NCBI GenBank assembly: GCA_003415625.1
Contig: PYIU01000007.1
Location: forward strand, 2,480,001-2,544,000
Length of the DNA stretch: 64,000 nucleotides
Direction of reading: 5' to 3'
Source of the DNA: Aquanectria penicillioides
Lineage: Eukaryota; Ascomycota; Sordariomycetes; Hypocreales; Nectriaceae
The position numbers and the translations under genes are program-made. This document shows, piece after piece, positions 10,368-21,480 of this stretch. How positions within the stretch are numbered: the stretch's first letter is position 1; each line of letters starts with the position of its first letter. Below the pieces are notes generated by a model, which made no database searches, was not told where the DNA came from, and saw only the letters and a program-made list of their open reading frames with translations.

Positions 10368-12890
10368 GCGCGGGGGCATGAAGGAGAACCGAGATGAGGA
10401 ACAGCAGATAGCAATTCTTCTTTGTTGATCTGTTTACTTTACTTTGGCTGAAGAAACAAAAACATGGCTAATGCGCACGGAGCACGCTGAAATTTCCGTT
10501 CTGAATCTGTTTTAAGGTCCTCATCTCAGGACTGATGCTCCGCTGATATCGATGACTGAAATGACCTCGGTGAATCGAGGAGCCTTGACCCTGGCCTTTT
10601 GCAGAAACGATCTCACTGGAATTGGTATGGGACTACCTGAAGCATGATATGACTGAATACCTTCCATAGGATAATAACTTTATCAGAGAGTGCTGTGACT
10701 TGTTAATGGATGTGGCCCCACAAAGAGGATTGGTCATGGGGGTGATCGACATCAACTCAAGACGCCAGAGAGTGAAATGATGGAGTGGGATCAACAATAG
10801 AGTGATATCCGCCATCAATGTACGACTTGAAAATCTTGAGGAAGTGCATTAAAGCCTCGGATTCAAGACCCTTGGTGGGGATGAGGTTGAGAGGCAAGCA
10901 ATTCCGTCAGCTGTAAGGGTGGTTGACCAGGGGTCATAGTCAAGAGAAAGACACATGAGCTTCATGACAACTCGAGGACCAGTAACTGCATCGTAGCAAT
11001 TCAAAGTGTGCGTGGCATCCGAGGCGCCTGCATAACGTAGCAAGAACGGGGCACTGAGATGTGCACTTCAAAGCAGGCAACCGGCAACTCACCCGAAGCC
11101 AATGCTGCCCCCAATTGGGATTGGTGTGATCTCGTGGATTTAGTACTCTGGGTTTCAAATTTAGAATTGCGGTGTGTAGTTTCATTCCGGATGGGATCTT
11201 GATAAGAGAAAAAGAAAGAAAAAAAAATCGTCCGAGAGGCTGGTGTTTGTTCAACGCGAAGGGCCTTGTACGATAAACGCTATGGAAGCAAGAGTCGGTG
11301 ACGATCTAAGAGAGATCTCTTGGCAGTGGACTCTGAGGAAGAGATTGACAGTGAGAAAAACAGGACGTCAGGCTGACAACCGATAAACACTAACAAGAGG
11401 AAAGGTCGGCAGCAGCAAGAGAGGACAACCCTGCTTCGCTGCGTGCATGACAGGATGCACGGACGACAAATGCTCGATGTGATGTGCCATGGCGGCGCGT
11501 CTGGCGTCGGTGGCGGGGAACAAGAACAAAGGTCTGCATGAAGGGAACCCACCGAAACGTGACCGCGACTGTGATAGTGTGACGCTCATGGGAGCGCATC
11601 ATCATATCCGTACAGTATCATTTGCCCCCGGTAGGAGGGGTTTCGTTTAGGATAATTAGTATAGCTTCTTGCCGAGGCAGGGAATCCGGATCGGGAGCAA
11701 GAGTCATGTAGCTGTAAACTGCAGGCGTAGTAGGTAGCTCCAGCATGTAGCTATACGTGGGTGGGCTCCCATGTCCTCCCCATTCATCTTCATGTTTTGC
11801 TTCATCCTCCAAGACAAGGATCATGCTGCTACTGTCGCTGCTGCTGTCGCCATCATCGGCTCGGGACCGCCATTGGAGCGCACTTCGGTAGACTGGGCCG
11901 GCGGCGACGGGCGGAACTGCGGAAACGCAATAGGGTGTATGGTATAGTACCTAGCTGTTTTTTTTTTCTTTCTTCCTTTCGCTGAGATGTGACTGGGTTT
12001 TGTACAGCACATTCAGTTATTAGTGCGACCCTTGTTAGAGTGCGTGCGCCGTCCCCCTTCAAAAATGCTACTATTTAGGGTGATGGATGGATGTCACGTA
12101 CTCCATACGCCATCCGCCATCATTACAAAATGTACAGCATTGGACCCTTTCCCCTTTCCCCTTCCCGGCTGCCCGCTTCAACAAGAGAGATGAAAGGGGA
12201 TTGGGGGGTTGGTGACGGGGCTCGCGCGCACATTTGTCTTCTCTCTCCACTGCGCGAGATTGCACAAGGGCGGTGGGCTTCATGCTCCATAACGTGATGG
12301 TAAAGCCATGGGGTAATCTCCATGGTTCCGACAGGACAGTGTCTATCTGCTACCGTATCTGGGTTTACGTATCGAGAACTCGGTCCCCCAGTGTTCGTAT
12401 TGGCGATAGCTGGCAGTGGACAGATTAGCTGCTCACCGTAATTGTGGTCTCGACCGGAATAGAATCTGGGGGGCCTTTCGTCAAACATGGCTCATCAAAT
12501 CTATCCATGGGCTGCATCTTGTAAGTGACAGCGATCGAGTGACACACCCTTTTCCCACAACCACACAAAGATGGGTGCCGCGATAGCCGATGCAGCACCG
12601 TTTAGAAGCGCCGCTTGCGGTTACTGCACTCATGCCCGAAAAGTTACACACACGCACTTTCGTAAACTGCACCGTGCATGTCACCTCCACTGATCCAGAG
12701 CCAAACGCAGAGGCGTCTATAGCGGCCCTGCACCATGGCAGCCAAGGGCGAGACTTGCAGATGCAGCTCGCCAGCCCAGCTCGCAACAGCGGGCGACAGG
12801 CGAGGCCGCAGAGGGTTGGTTCCGCGGGCCGTAGCGGGGAGGGGGGGAGGCGAGAGGGGAATAGAGTGGAGTCGTCTACGTAGTCGAGTG

Positions 12891-12935
12891 GAGAGGAGGA
12901 GAACGAGGAGGAGGAAGAGGAGGAGGAGGAGGTGT
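12891..12935 (+). repeat. GAG/AGG trinucleotide-rich purine tract
   Basis: An imperfect run of GAG/AGG triplets lies in intergenic DNA. It could encode Glu/Arg runs in either strand but has no supported gene around it. Confidence 0.7.
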
Positions 12936-13704
12936 GGAGTGGCGTGGCGAGCAACGAGGGCAAGGCGAAACAAGTTCTGGGGCTGACCCAGTGACACGTG
13001 ATGCGATTCTTCAAGACTAATAATGCATCCAGTCGTTCTTGTTTGATTTGAAGCATCGCTGCTTGGAGGCTGGGGTCCAGTTCGGACAGATTTCGGGGTG
13101 CCGCTTTGACAGACCACTCGCATGGACTCGACGTCCGAACCTGGTCATGGAGCCGAGCCGTGACGTCGCGGAGGTTGAATCCGAGGCTGTTTCCCCTCCT
13201 ACCTTGGCACTATTGCTCTGCTCTGTATGTAAGTCCAGGGATTAGACATCATCAACCAGTCTGCGGTGTGAAAGGCGGTGCGGCGTCGAGGTCTCCAAGT
13301 TCAAAGGTACCCTGGATGCCGAGTCACAGTCGCGGCCCGAGGACTATCAATTTCAGTGTACCGTCGTGCCTACTTGCCGACATATCTGCCTGAGTCCTAT
13401 GCCCTGGGTCCTGTGTGTCCTGTGTCACAACATATTGATTTTACACGTCGGCGGAGGGAGAGCTAGGGGGCCGCCGGCCGGGGGGTGGGCAGCCCACAGG
13501 CGTGGTTGGACGGCTCCAGAGGGAGGGGTGGTGGTGCATGTGGTCTTTGGCGGTTGATCGCCCGCGGTTTTGTCAGGCATTTACATGATCGAGACCGGAG
13601 ATTGAGGTCGACTGCGTCTGGATTGGCAGACATGCAGACGGCGTGGTAGGTGCGGGATAAGAGCGTTGGGAATGGAGACACCAGACAGGAGCCAAGCCTG
13701 AGCG

Positions 13705-13792
13705 AGACATGGGGGGGGGCAACCGGGGGACGAGATGGAGATGGGTTCTGGGGAAAAGGGAGAAGGGGGGAGGGGAGGGGAGGGGAGAGTTT
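13705..13792 (+). repeat. G-rich block with many runs of three or more G
   Basis: Closely spaced G runs (including nine consecutive G near 13710 and four AGGGG units at about 13770-13790) give a sequence capable in principle of forming G-quadruplexes on the plus strand. Confidence 0.6.
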
Positions 13793-16040
13793 CTTGGGTG
13801 GCCCTTGTTGGAGCAGCAGGGCGAGGGCATCTGTATGGTGTCTCATGGAGGAATCCCCATCGGCAAGCTCCATACGTGAATCCAGTTCACGAGATGGTGA
13901 TCCGTGCGATTGACTATTGTCAGGGAGCTCCATATCTTTCCACTTCGGCGTTGCTGTTAGAGGGTGTATATCCGCCAGGTGGCCTGTTTTAAGTTCATAG
14001 CTGAGGAAACATGACAGACCACAAAAGAGATTGGGAGACGAGTCATCGAGGAGGAGACGGCCGACGGCAGACGAGACGGGTGACGAGTGATGAGTCGATT
14101 GCAAAAGTGACGGATATATGACATCTGATTCCCCATGTGACCTGACCGGACCGGGACCAACACCAGCAAGCGACCCGCCCGCCGACCAACCGAAGGCTGA
14201 CAGAAATCAGACCAGACGACAGAGGCGAATATTGACCGAAAAACAAAAGGATACTCGGGAGAATAGAAGGAATTAGTCAGCTGCGATAGGAATTGTGTAG
14301 CGAGGGCATCAATTAGGTATTTCTCTTTGCCCATCCCTGGCCAATGCGGCGAGGGAAGGTTGTGCTGGATGATTACTTCAAACATCTTTTTCGGAGCAAC
14401 AGCAGTAGCGGCAACAGTGCGTGCAGCAAATCCGCACACAGACGCGCGCGCACGGGTGGTGGACCTGTGGGAGCAGCTGCTGGAGGATCACAGCAAAGGG
14501 CTACAAATGAGGGACCACCTGGGGGAATAAGCCTGTGCGAAAATCATGACCCTGGGTGGCTGGCTCGAAAGCGGCCAATGAGGGAGACCAATTGGCCGCC
14601 CCGGCTTTTTTGACTGCTTTGAGGTACAGAGATCTCCTTTGGCAAGGATGGGCATGGGTTTTAGCGGCGGTGGAGAGGCAGGCTGGTTCGTCTCCATCAA
14701 CAGACAGGGCATGTCCGTATGTTGTTGTTGTAGTTAACCACTTGGTCAGCGGTCGCTCACTCACCAACAAGCTCGGCACCAGTCTTTCACTTTTCGGTGA
14801 TGCCAGGCCCACGCACAGCATTTCTTTGCCTCCCGCCAACCAACTTATTCGGTGTTGGGTGTTCCAAGACGACTCGGGATGTGGCGTTCTCGGATGCAGT
14901 CACACGACTTGACTTGTCCCCTCCTTGCCATCTCGTTCCCCTCGTCTCCTCCCCCGGGCTCCACATCAGCTGTGCGAGTTAAACTGGACGAGGAAGTGCG
15001 CGCTGCGAAATACCATCTATTGGATGTGGATGATCTGATGAGACCCTTTCGCCCATAGCTCACTTTACCTTACCCTACCAACCTACCTACTATGGAACCT
15101 AACGACGTGTTGGTGAGGTGGTAGGCGAGCAGACAGCTAGACACGCATCCGCATGTCCATGTATTGTGTACTCTGGGTCGGTGCATGCCTTGGCCCGATG
15201 GCACCAGGTAGGTTTCTCAACGTCGGATAGAGATGGCTCAGATGCAGTTCGATGTCTCGGTCGTTGTGAGCGCATCAGTGTTTCGTGCCGAATCTAGACC
15301 TCTTGGCTCGAAGTCTCTACCCGATTCAGGACTCCCGTGCACGGAGGGGTTCGGTGGTAGCTGACAGCACTGACGAAGCATTACCATGGTAGGTATGTAC
15401 CGTGTCAGGGACGAGGCTCATTGCCTTACTCGTACTCACCGCCCTGCCAGCCGGCCAGCCTGGTCGATAGCCTCATCTTTCATGCATCCCCACGCCCGCA
15501 ATCAAGGAAGCAAGGGGAGAAAGCAAGCAAGCACGCGCAGGGAAGCAAGGTGAAGCACAGGTGTGAGTGCGGCTTGGCGGGTGGATCTTGCGACTGTGGG
15601 TGAATGCGGAGCATGGTACAGAAGCCGGTGCTGCCCCATGCTATGCCATGCCATGCCATGCCAAGGAAGAGACAGGAGGAATGAAAGTGCAGTCCGGAGC
15701 ACGTACCGCTGGCGTCGTGTGAATCCTGGCCCTCTTTTGCTCAAGTTTGTCACCCCCCGGTCGACGAGCTAAAATTTGTTCCGTGCGCGTGCCGCAAAGC
15801 AACGCACACACACGGGACACACAGCCAAGACAGTGCAGGCGAACAGCGCTACACCACATAGGTACATCCTGCACATAACACCGGACTTACGTAGCAGGGC
15901 ACAACTGGGCGACCATGGGTCAAAGGGGACCACATTGGCCATAGAGGAACCGCGAGAGAGCGGATAAGAGGGGCAGGCGGCGTATCAAGGACTGAAGGGC
16001 TACCACAGGGCTACCGCCTACAGGGCTATGTACAGGCCAT

Positions 16041-16094
16041 AGGGCCACAGGGCCAAAGGGCCAAAGGGCCAAAGGGCCAAAGGGGCCAAAGGGC
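16041..16094 (+). repeat. AGGGCCAA tandem repeat
   Basis: About six near-perfect copies of the 8-bp unit AGGGCCAA lie upstream of the Gag1-like gene. The last copies carry one extra G. Confidence 0.85.
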
Positions 16095-16140
16095 TGGGCT
16101 AGCACCACATGTAACCAGGCGACAATCATCATTCCCGCCT

Positions 16141-16170
16141 CCTCCCTCGCCCTCCCTCGCCCTCCCTCGC
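16141..16170 (+). repeat. three perfect 10-bp direct repeats (CCTCCCTCGC)
   Basis: Three exact adjacent copies of a pyrimidine-rich 10-mer lie in the presumed promoter or leader of the Gag1-like gene. Confidence 0.85.
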
Positions 16171-16482
16171 ACAAATCTCTTCATCTCGTTCGTTGGGTTC
16201 ATCTCGCGCCAGGCCAGCTTCCGCTCAGGCCAGGCCCCAAAGACCAGGCCCTATTCCGATCCTGGTCCAGTTCGTTTCTCCACGCCAGGGTGCGCTGCGC
16301 TGGACATCGTACATGACTCTCGTTGAATCATCCCGTCGCAAATCCCGAACCACCACCAGCCAGCTCCTCACCACGTCACCGTCCGTCACTGTCGCTGGGC
16401 TTGTCTGTCCCCCCCTCCCATCGCTGTCGTCGCCGTTGCCGCCGCCGCCGCTGCCCGTCGCAAGCCATCATCGTCGCCGCCC

Positions 16483-16684
16483 ATGGCCCCCGACGCTCCA
16501 TCTGTCGTCGGACCCGTCCGTGGCCAAGGCCAAGCCCCGGGAATGGACGACGCTGAGTCCGGTCCACTACCTGGCACAAGCTTTGGCAATGTCGATGGCA
16601 ATGACAATGGCAATGGCAATTGCATTGGCATCGGAGCCTCTGCGTCAGCCCCTGCCTCTACCTCTGTTCAAAGGACTGGTACAG
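16483..16684 (+). CDS. possible first coding exon of the Gag1-like gene
   Basis: From ATG 16483 a frame encodes 67 residues (MAPDAPSVVGPVRG..., an Asn/Gly-rich part, then ASTSVQRTGTG). It ends in a strong donor (ACAG|GTACGT) in phase 1. The acceptor TTCTTCAG at 18034-18041 would restore the frame of the downstream gene (GLAIRASQAPAQS before the ATG at 18083). The implied intron is 1,357 nt, long for this genome, so the exon may instead be an upstream open frame in the leader. Confidence 0.3.
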
Positions 16685-17026
16685 GTACGTAGAAGGGGTT
16701 TATTCTTATTAGTGCTTTTCCCCTTTCCATCCAAGCTTTGGCTTTTTTGGCTTTGACTCCCTCCTGGGTCGAGCATCCCATCCCATACATTTTGTCTCTA
16801 GACTACCCGGTTTCTCGGATTATTCCTCCCCTTCTCTTTCTCCCTCTCTCCCTCTCTCCCTCTCCTTTCCTCCGTTCTTCATCATCTCACCATCCTTCTC
16901 TCCCTCCCATCACCGCATTGTTCCACCCCATCCAGTGGAACACTTTACCGCACCCATTGGCCGCGGGAGACCCGATACATACACGTGCGTGGACACGCAT
17001 ACATTCCGAGCCACAGTGTGATCGAC

Positions 17027-17069
17027 AGAGACACAGGGAGACACAGAGAGACACAGAGAGACACAGACG
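17027..17069 (+). repeat. AGAGACACAG 10-bp tandem repeat
   Basis: About four copies of a 10-bp unit lie inside the presumed leader or first intron of the Gag1-like gene. Confidence 0.8.
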
Positions 17070-18082
17070 CAGAGCATACAGAACCAAGACAAGACAAGGT
17101 CCAGACATCATCGGAACAGGGCAACATCGCCATCCCCCGCAAGGGTCTAATCGCGCCTGTCTTGTTCTTGCTCGGGTTCCTGCTCCTGTCTTGAGCTTCT
17201 AGTCTATTGTTTCGCAATTGCACTGCACTGCACTGCACTTGGACTCGGGCGCCCCGTCGCTGATCATGTCTTGAGTGAGCCCAATCCCGTCTTTAGCTTT
17301 GCTTTGATTTTCGCCCTCTCAGCCTTCAAATCCCGACCCCCAACGCCATTCCCTCTCTGCCGCAACCACCACCCTTGCCTTGCCTTGCTTTTTCCTCCAG
17401 CCTCCCCCTGCTTTACCCCAGCCCAAGTTGCCCATTCATCGTCGCCCTCTCTGAGTGTGCCTCTCTTCTTCCCGCGCTACCTCCGACGTCGCTTTCTTTC
17501 CTCGACGTCACATCGCGCGTGCAACCACACACGAGACACTCATAGACACACCACATTCGGCTGCCGTCTGTCTCCAACGCCACCTCCGCCAAGAACAACA
17601 CCACCACCATCTGCTCGCCTCTTCCTGTTCGCTCGTTCGCTCCTGCGCCGTCGCCGTCGCCGTCGCTGTCGCTGTCGCTGTTCGTCCATTTAAGCATTCG
17701 CATGATATATACCTTCCCCCTCAGGGCCACACGCGCGAACCACCACCACAGACGCTCCCCTATTCACTTCCCTGCATCTTGTCCTGGCCGACATCATCTT
17801 GCCTTGTTTTTCTCCTCTTGAAACTCGCACACACTTTGATCTCATCATCACTGCTGCTATTCAACTTGCGCGTTTCACCACCACTAACACGGAACAAAAG
17901 TACCCTTCCAGTCGACAACCAATCCCAACATCATACCACTAACGACCCTGCGACCTCTTCAACAGGCTGCACCCCCGCAATCTCGCGCTCCAACTACCGC
18001 CTCTGCTCCTATTCCAATTCCTGTGCCGTCTACTTCTTCAGGCCTCGCCATTAGGGCCTCGCAAGCCCCGGCACAGTCTACC

Positions 18083-19431
18083 ATGATTTTCTCCGACATC
18101 TACAGGAGCCCGCGATCTCCCATCGCAAAGTTTCGCAACCAAGCGCTTCCATTATCTACCGCCTTGACGACCTCAACGCCCCCGGATTGGGTCTCCGAAG
18201 AGCATGCAGACCTACTGAGCAAGGACAAGGCGAAGCAAAAAGACGCCGTTAAACGGTATCTCGAGGCAAAGGTCAAAAACGATTGGGATTTCCAATGGCC
18301 CTCGCGCGTCGCTCCGCCCTCTCAGGACAACCCCGCTACCGACACCACCACTAAGAAGCCTACCGATGAGCCCATCAGTCTCAACACCGATGAACCCGCA
18401 AAGCTAGTCCAAGATGAGACCCAAGACGACACTGGATACCAGGTCGATGACGATGAAGAGTCCTCGAACGACGAGAGTGATGCTGAATCTGTTTACAGCA
18501 CCGTCTCCGAAGACCCTGTAAACTTCCGCCCCGCATGGAGTGGACTTCAGACCTCTCCGATGACGACGAACCTCTTCCCTCACGGTCGCCATTTCGTTTC
18601 GACAGCCCAGGCACCGTAGGAGCCACGGTTAAGGCCGGTATCTTCGCCAAGCGAACCCAACGACGGAGAGCTGTCCGCAAGGAGATGGAATGGAATGAAG
18701 GCCTGGCGTGCTTCGAAGCCAGACGCAACGCATGGACAGGAGCCCGCACGGTTCGCGTCCGTACCAAACCGACCTCCCCCCCATCAGTTTCCCCGCGATC
18801 TGCTCGCCGATTTTTCTTCCGTCGTTCCATGTCGACCTCGCCACCTAGCTCCACCATTGCCTCCACTCAACCGGGGCCGACGAGCGATGGCTCTGATGGT
18901 TCTTCACTTGCCAAGAGCGACGACAAGGAGCTTCAGAAGCAACAATCAAAAGACACAAGTCTCTCGAGCCCTCCATCAAACCAGAACTATCCGGTCGAGA
19001 CTCTGATTCCACTCGCGCCGCCTCTCCTACCTCCCAACAACCCTCTCCGTGCCTCCATCACGCCATCTGTCTATCTCAGCTTGTACGACAAGGTCATCAT
19101 CCACAGCCTTCAGCCTTCGTGCCCGATCAACCTCTCTGACATGCTTCGCGCTTCTGTTGCGGGATGGAAGCGTGATGGCGAGTGGCCCCCGCGACCGACT
19201 GCCCCGCCTCCTCCAGTTGTCAGGAAGAAGAAGAAGCCGGCAGCCGTAAAAGTAACCCAAGACAATTCTGGGAACAAAGGCCGTCGCATGAGCTTTGGAC
19301 TACTTGGCCGTGACAAGGATGAAGAGTCAGCTCCCGGTAAAATCTTCCGGCGTAGCTTGCAGAAAGCTTTGCATATTGCCAACTACGGTGCCCAAGACGT
19401 GTCCGCGGCAGAGAAGCCAAAGGAGGGCTGA
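18083..19431 (+). CDS. Gag1-like clamp domain (DUF4050) protein, with apparent 5-bp frameshift
   Basis: From ATG 18083 the frame encodes a conserved-looking start (MIFSDIYRSPRSP, TPPDWVSEEHADLLSKDKAK, AKVKNDWDFQWP) and an acidic stretch ending SEDPVNFRPAW at about 18536. The natural continuation (TSDLSDDDEPLP) is in another frame. Removing five bases at the imperfect TGGAG/TGGAC repeat (18536-18545) would join them and give 447 aa. The second part has the Gag1-clamp features: KEMEWNEGLACFEARRNAWT, a Ser/Pro linker, PPLLPPNNPLRASITPSVYL, VIIHSLQPSCPINLSDML and a basic C-terminus. The fission-yeast relative restrains TORC1-linked signalling through arrestin/Rsp5-type partners; its function here is inferred from the family only. 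No short intron fits the break. It is either a real frame-disrupting duplication or a sequence error. The leader is long and CT-rich, with a possible 5' exon at 16483-16684. Confidence 0.7.
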
Positions 19432-20862
19432 ATAGTGGGCCATGATGCAATGATAATATTTTTACGATAACGATAGGAGGGCGGATAGGGCCATCACTAG
19501 CAAGCATTATTATGACGCAAGGTGCCATGGTTTTGGGTTTATTTACGGCATACCGAGGGGACGCATGCAGGAGTGTGGTCTTTTCTTGTTTTATCATGTC
19601 TCTTTGGGCTGTACGCTTCCCATGAATGAGGCGGTGTTTGTGGCTTGGCGTTGTATATACCCCCATTAACTGGATTACATAGCCGGGCATTGGGCTGAGT
19701 TGCGAAGACGCGTCAACTGTAGCGACATGCAAGATAATCAATTTAACATGGTCTCGAAGACGAAATGGAAGATCTTGATTACATGAATGTGGTGTCAAAC
19801 GTTGCAATCGGGTTGGGAAATTTGGCATGGTTGGTATAATTGACCGAAATAGAGACACGCTCCCTGGTGGCAAAGTGAAATGAGATCGAAGAGAGAATCA
19901 AATAGAAGTTCGGTTTGAACTGGAACATTCATCAGTTGTTGACAGCACCAAGTTTAAATTTGAGATGTGCCAAGCTCAACTTGAGTTTTGCTGATTACTT
20001 GCGAGATTACACCTGACGCATGATTGTGCTAATTACTTGGTCTCGCAATACACATCAGAGTCTTAATTGTAAGAATAGACCTGAGAGGATTCGGAATCCA
20101 TTTTTTAAGCCAAGACATTGCATGAGCACCCAAGGAAACTGCAATTCAACACTACCTAAAAAGGACCAATACGTGAACTAGCTAGAACAACCAGAGCCTG
20201 CCAACAAGAGAAGAGAATGATGGGTCAAGCCTGGGAATGTAGGTTGTAACATGTTAAGATGAAGACCTCTCGGACCTTCCTATGAGATTCTGAGATGTTG
20301 GCCTCGATATATTGAACGTAAGAAAGTTGTTCAAGGGAGGTCGATACCATGATCCTCAAGAGACTTGACTGATATTGACGCCGCGCCTATTTGAAACCCC
20401 TCAACAGCTGCTCTAGGAGTTGTTGATTCTGAAACCCAACATCCAGGGTCGAGCAAAAGCCGGACCACTCTGATGGAATATCTTCTGTTCTTCAGTCCAA
20501 TGTGTGGTTATGATACGGAACTCAATCGCTGGTGAAGTACCCGTCTTGGAGCATCCAGGGTAAGGAAACCGATGAGCTCCATCATACAAACCCGTATATT
20601 TTTCAACATAGGGTGGCACATCTGGATGATCGGATCGTCTGTGATTGATAATGTCTTTCTCTCTAAAGTATCCGTTGCTACCTGTTCGCTCACAACCTAG
20701 TATGTCACATTCGAGGAATGCTACGTTATGAGTAGTTCGTATGTGGTTGAAATACTCTTTCTGAGTTTTGAGAGGTAGTCCGGTTTTCTAATATGACCGC
20801 GGGAGTGCATAGAATGACACATCTCCGTGTTCTGGACACTCTGGATGCGGACAAGGCGACAC
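19432..20862. other. intergenic region, nothing recognised
   Basis: AT-richer DNA downstream of the Gag1-like gene. No open frame resembles a protein family and no repeats stand out. Confidence 0.5.
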
Positions 20863-21480
20863 CTAAGTAGGTCGCGTGTGAGTTGTCTTGCGGTGTGATA
20901 CTCTCAAGTGCTGTTCCAGGTGATCTTCTCGGCGAAAATACTTTTTGACATTCCTCTGGGAGCATACTTTGCAAGCATATTCGATTGCATTTGACCTTTT
21001 TGCCTTCAAGTGGCGAGCGAGCACATCGGATCTGGAAAATTCACGACCGCAGCCGCAGCGGAAGGGACCATGACCCATCCTCATCCTGTGCCAATTGAGG
21101 TCAGTCTTGCATCGATGGTTCGCCCCAAATTCGAAGCATGTATTCCCGGCTCCATTCCCGACATCAAAATATCCTAAGATTGGCTCTGGAGCTACCTAGG
21201 GATCAATAGTAGTTCGAGGTGGCTGCAGAGTGGTTCCTGGAGTGGAGTGTAGCCGATTAGCTATTGGGCTGGTTTCGCTGCATGCTGCCCTTCTTGTTAG
21301 CGGGGGTTGTAAAAAAACTCACGCGTCCTGGGGCTCTGCGGTTGCGGTTAACTGGCTAAAGTCAAGGGCTGGCCTAATCAGGGCAGGGTCATTCTAGAAG
21401 TCGAGGGCGAAGAGCGATCCATTGGTCTCGAGACCAGCCATGACAACACTGCCCACGCCATGTCTGATGTGGTTGGACAT
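20863..21480 (-). pseudogene. C2H2 zinc-finger gene relic with two in-frame TAG stops
   Basis: Reading the minus strand from ATG 21480, an acidic/hydrophobic start (MSNHIRHGVGSVVMAGLE, SLFALDF) meets TAG at 21396-21394. It then continues in frame as NDPALIRPALDFSQLTATAE to a donor-like ACGC|GTGAGT at about 21323. A second block holds another in-frame TAG at 21198-21196. It is followed by zinc-finger sequence: TCFEFGANHRCKTDLNWHRM, then FRCGCGREFSRSDVLARHLK, then YACKVCSQRN with EDHLEQHLRVSH, and a stop at 20863. Both TAGs sit where Gln (CAG) would fit, as expected from C-to-T change at CpA. The exon join does not keep frame cleanly with the visible splice sites, which suggests further decay. 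The second histidine of the middle finger also appears lost. Confidence 0.55.

Larger units (their letters stand above)
10368..16482. other. 6-kb gene-poor region with simple repeats
   Basis: No frame here resembles a known protein. Contents by position: mixed DNA to about 12.5 kb; a GAG/AGG-rich purine block near 12890-12935; a G-rich block at 13705-13790; short CATGC repeats at 15637-15662; an AGGGCCAA tandem at 16041-16094; three perfect copies of a 10-bp unit at 16141-16170; and a GC- and pyrimidine-rich promoter-like stretch from about 16150 leading to the next gene. Several open frames over 60 codons exist but are of low-complexity composition. Confidence 0.5.

Noticed and set aside
13463..14104. 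213-codon minus-strand open frame
   Set aside because: Pro/Ser low complexity caused by the opposite-strand G-rich block; no domain and no splice support.
16193..16756. 187-codon plus-strand open frame
   Set aside because: Low-complexity Pro/Leu/Ala-Met repeats; the competing frame from 16483 has an ATG and a strong donor site.
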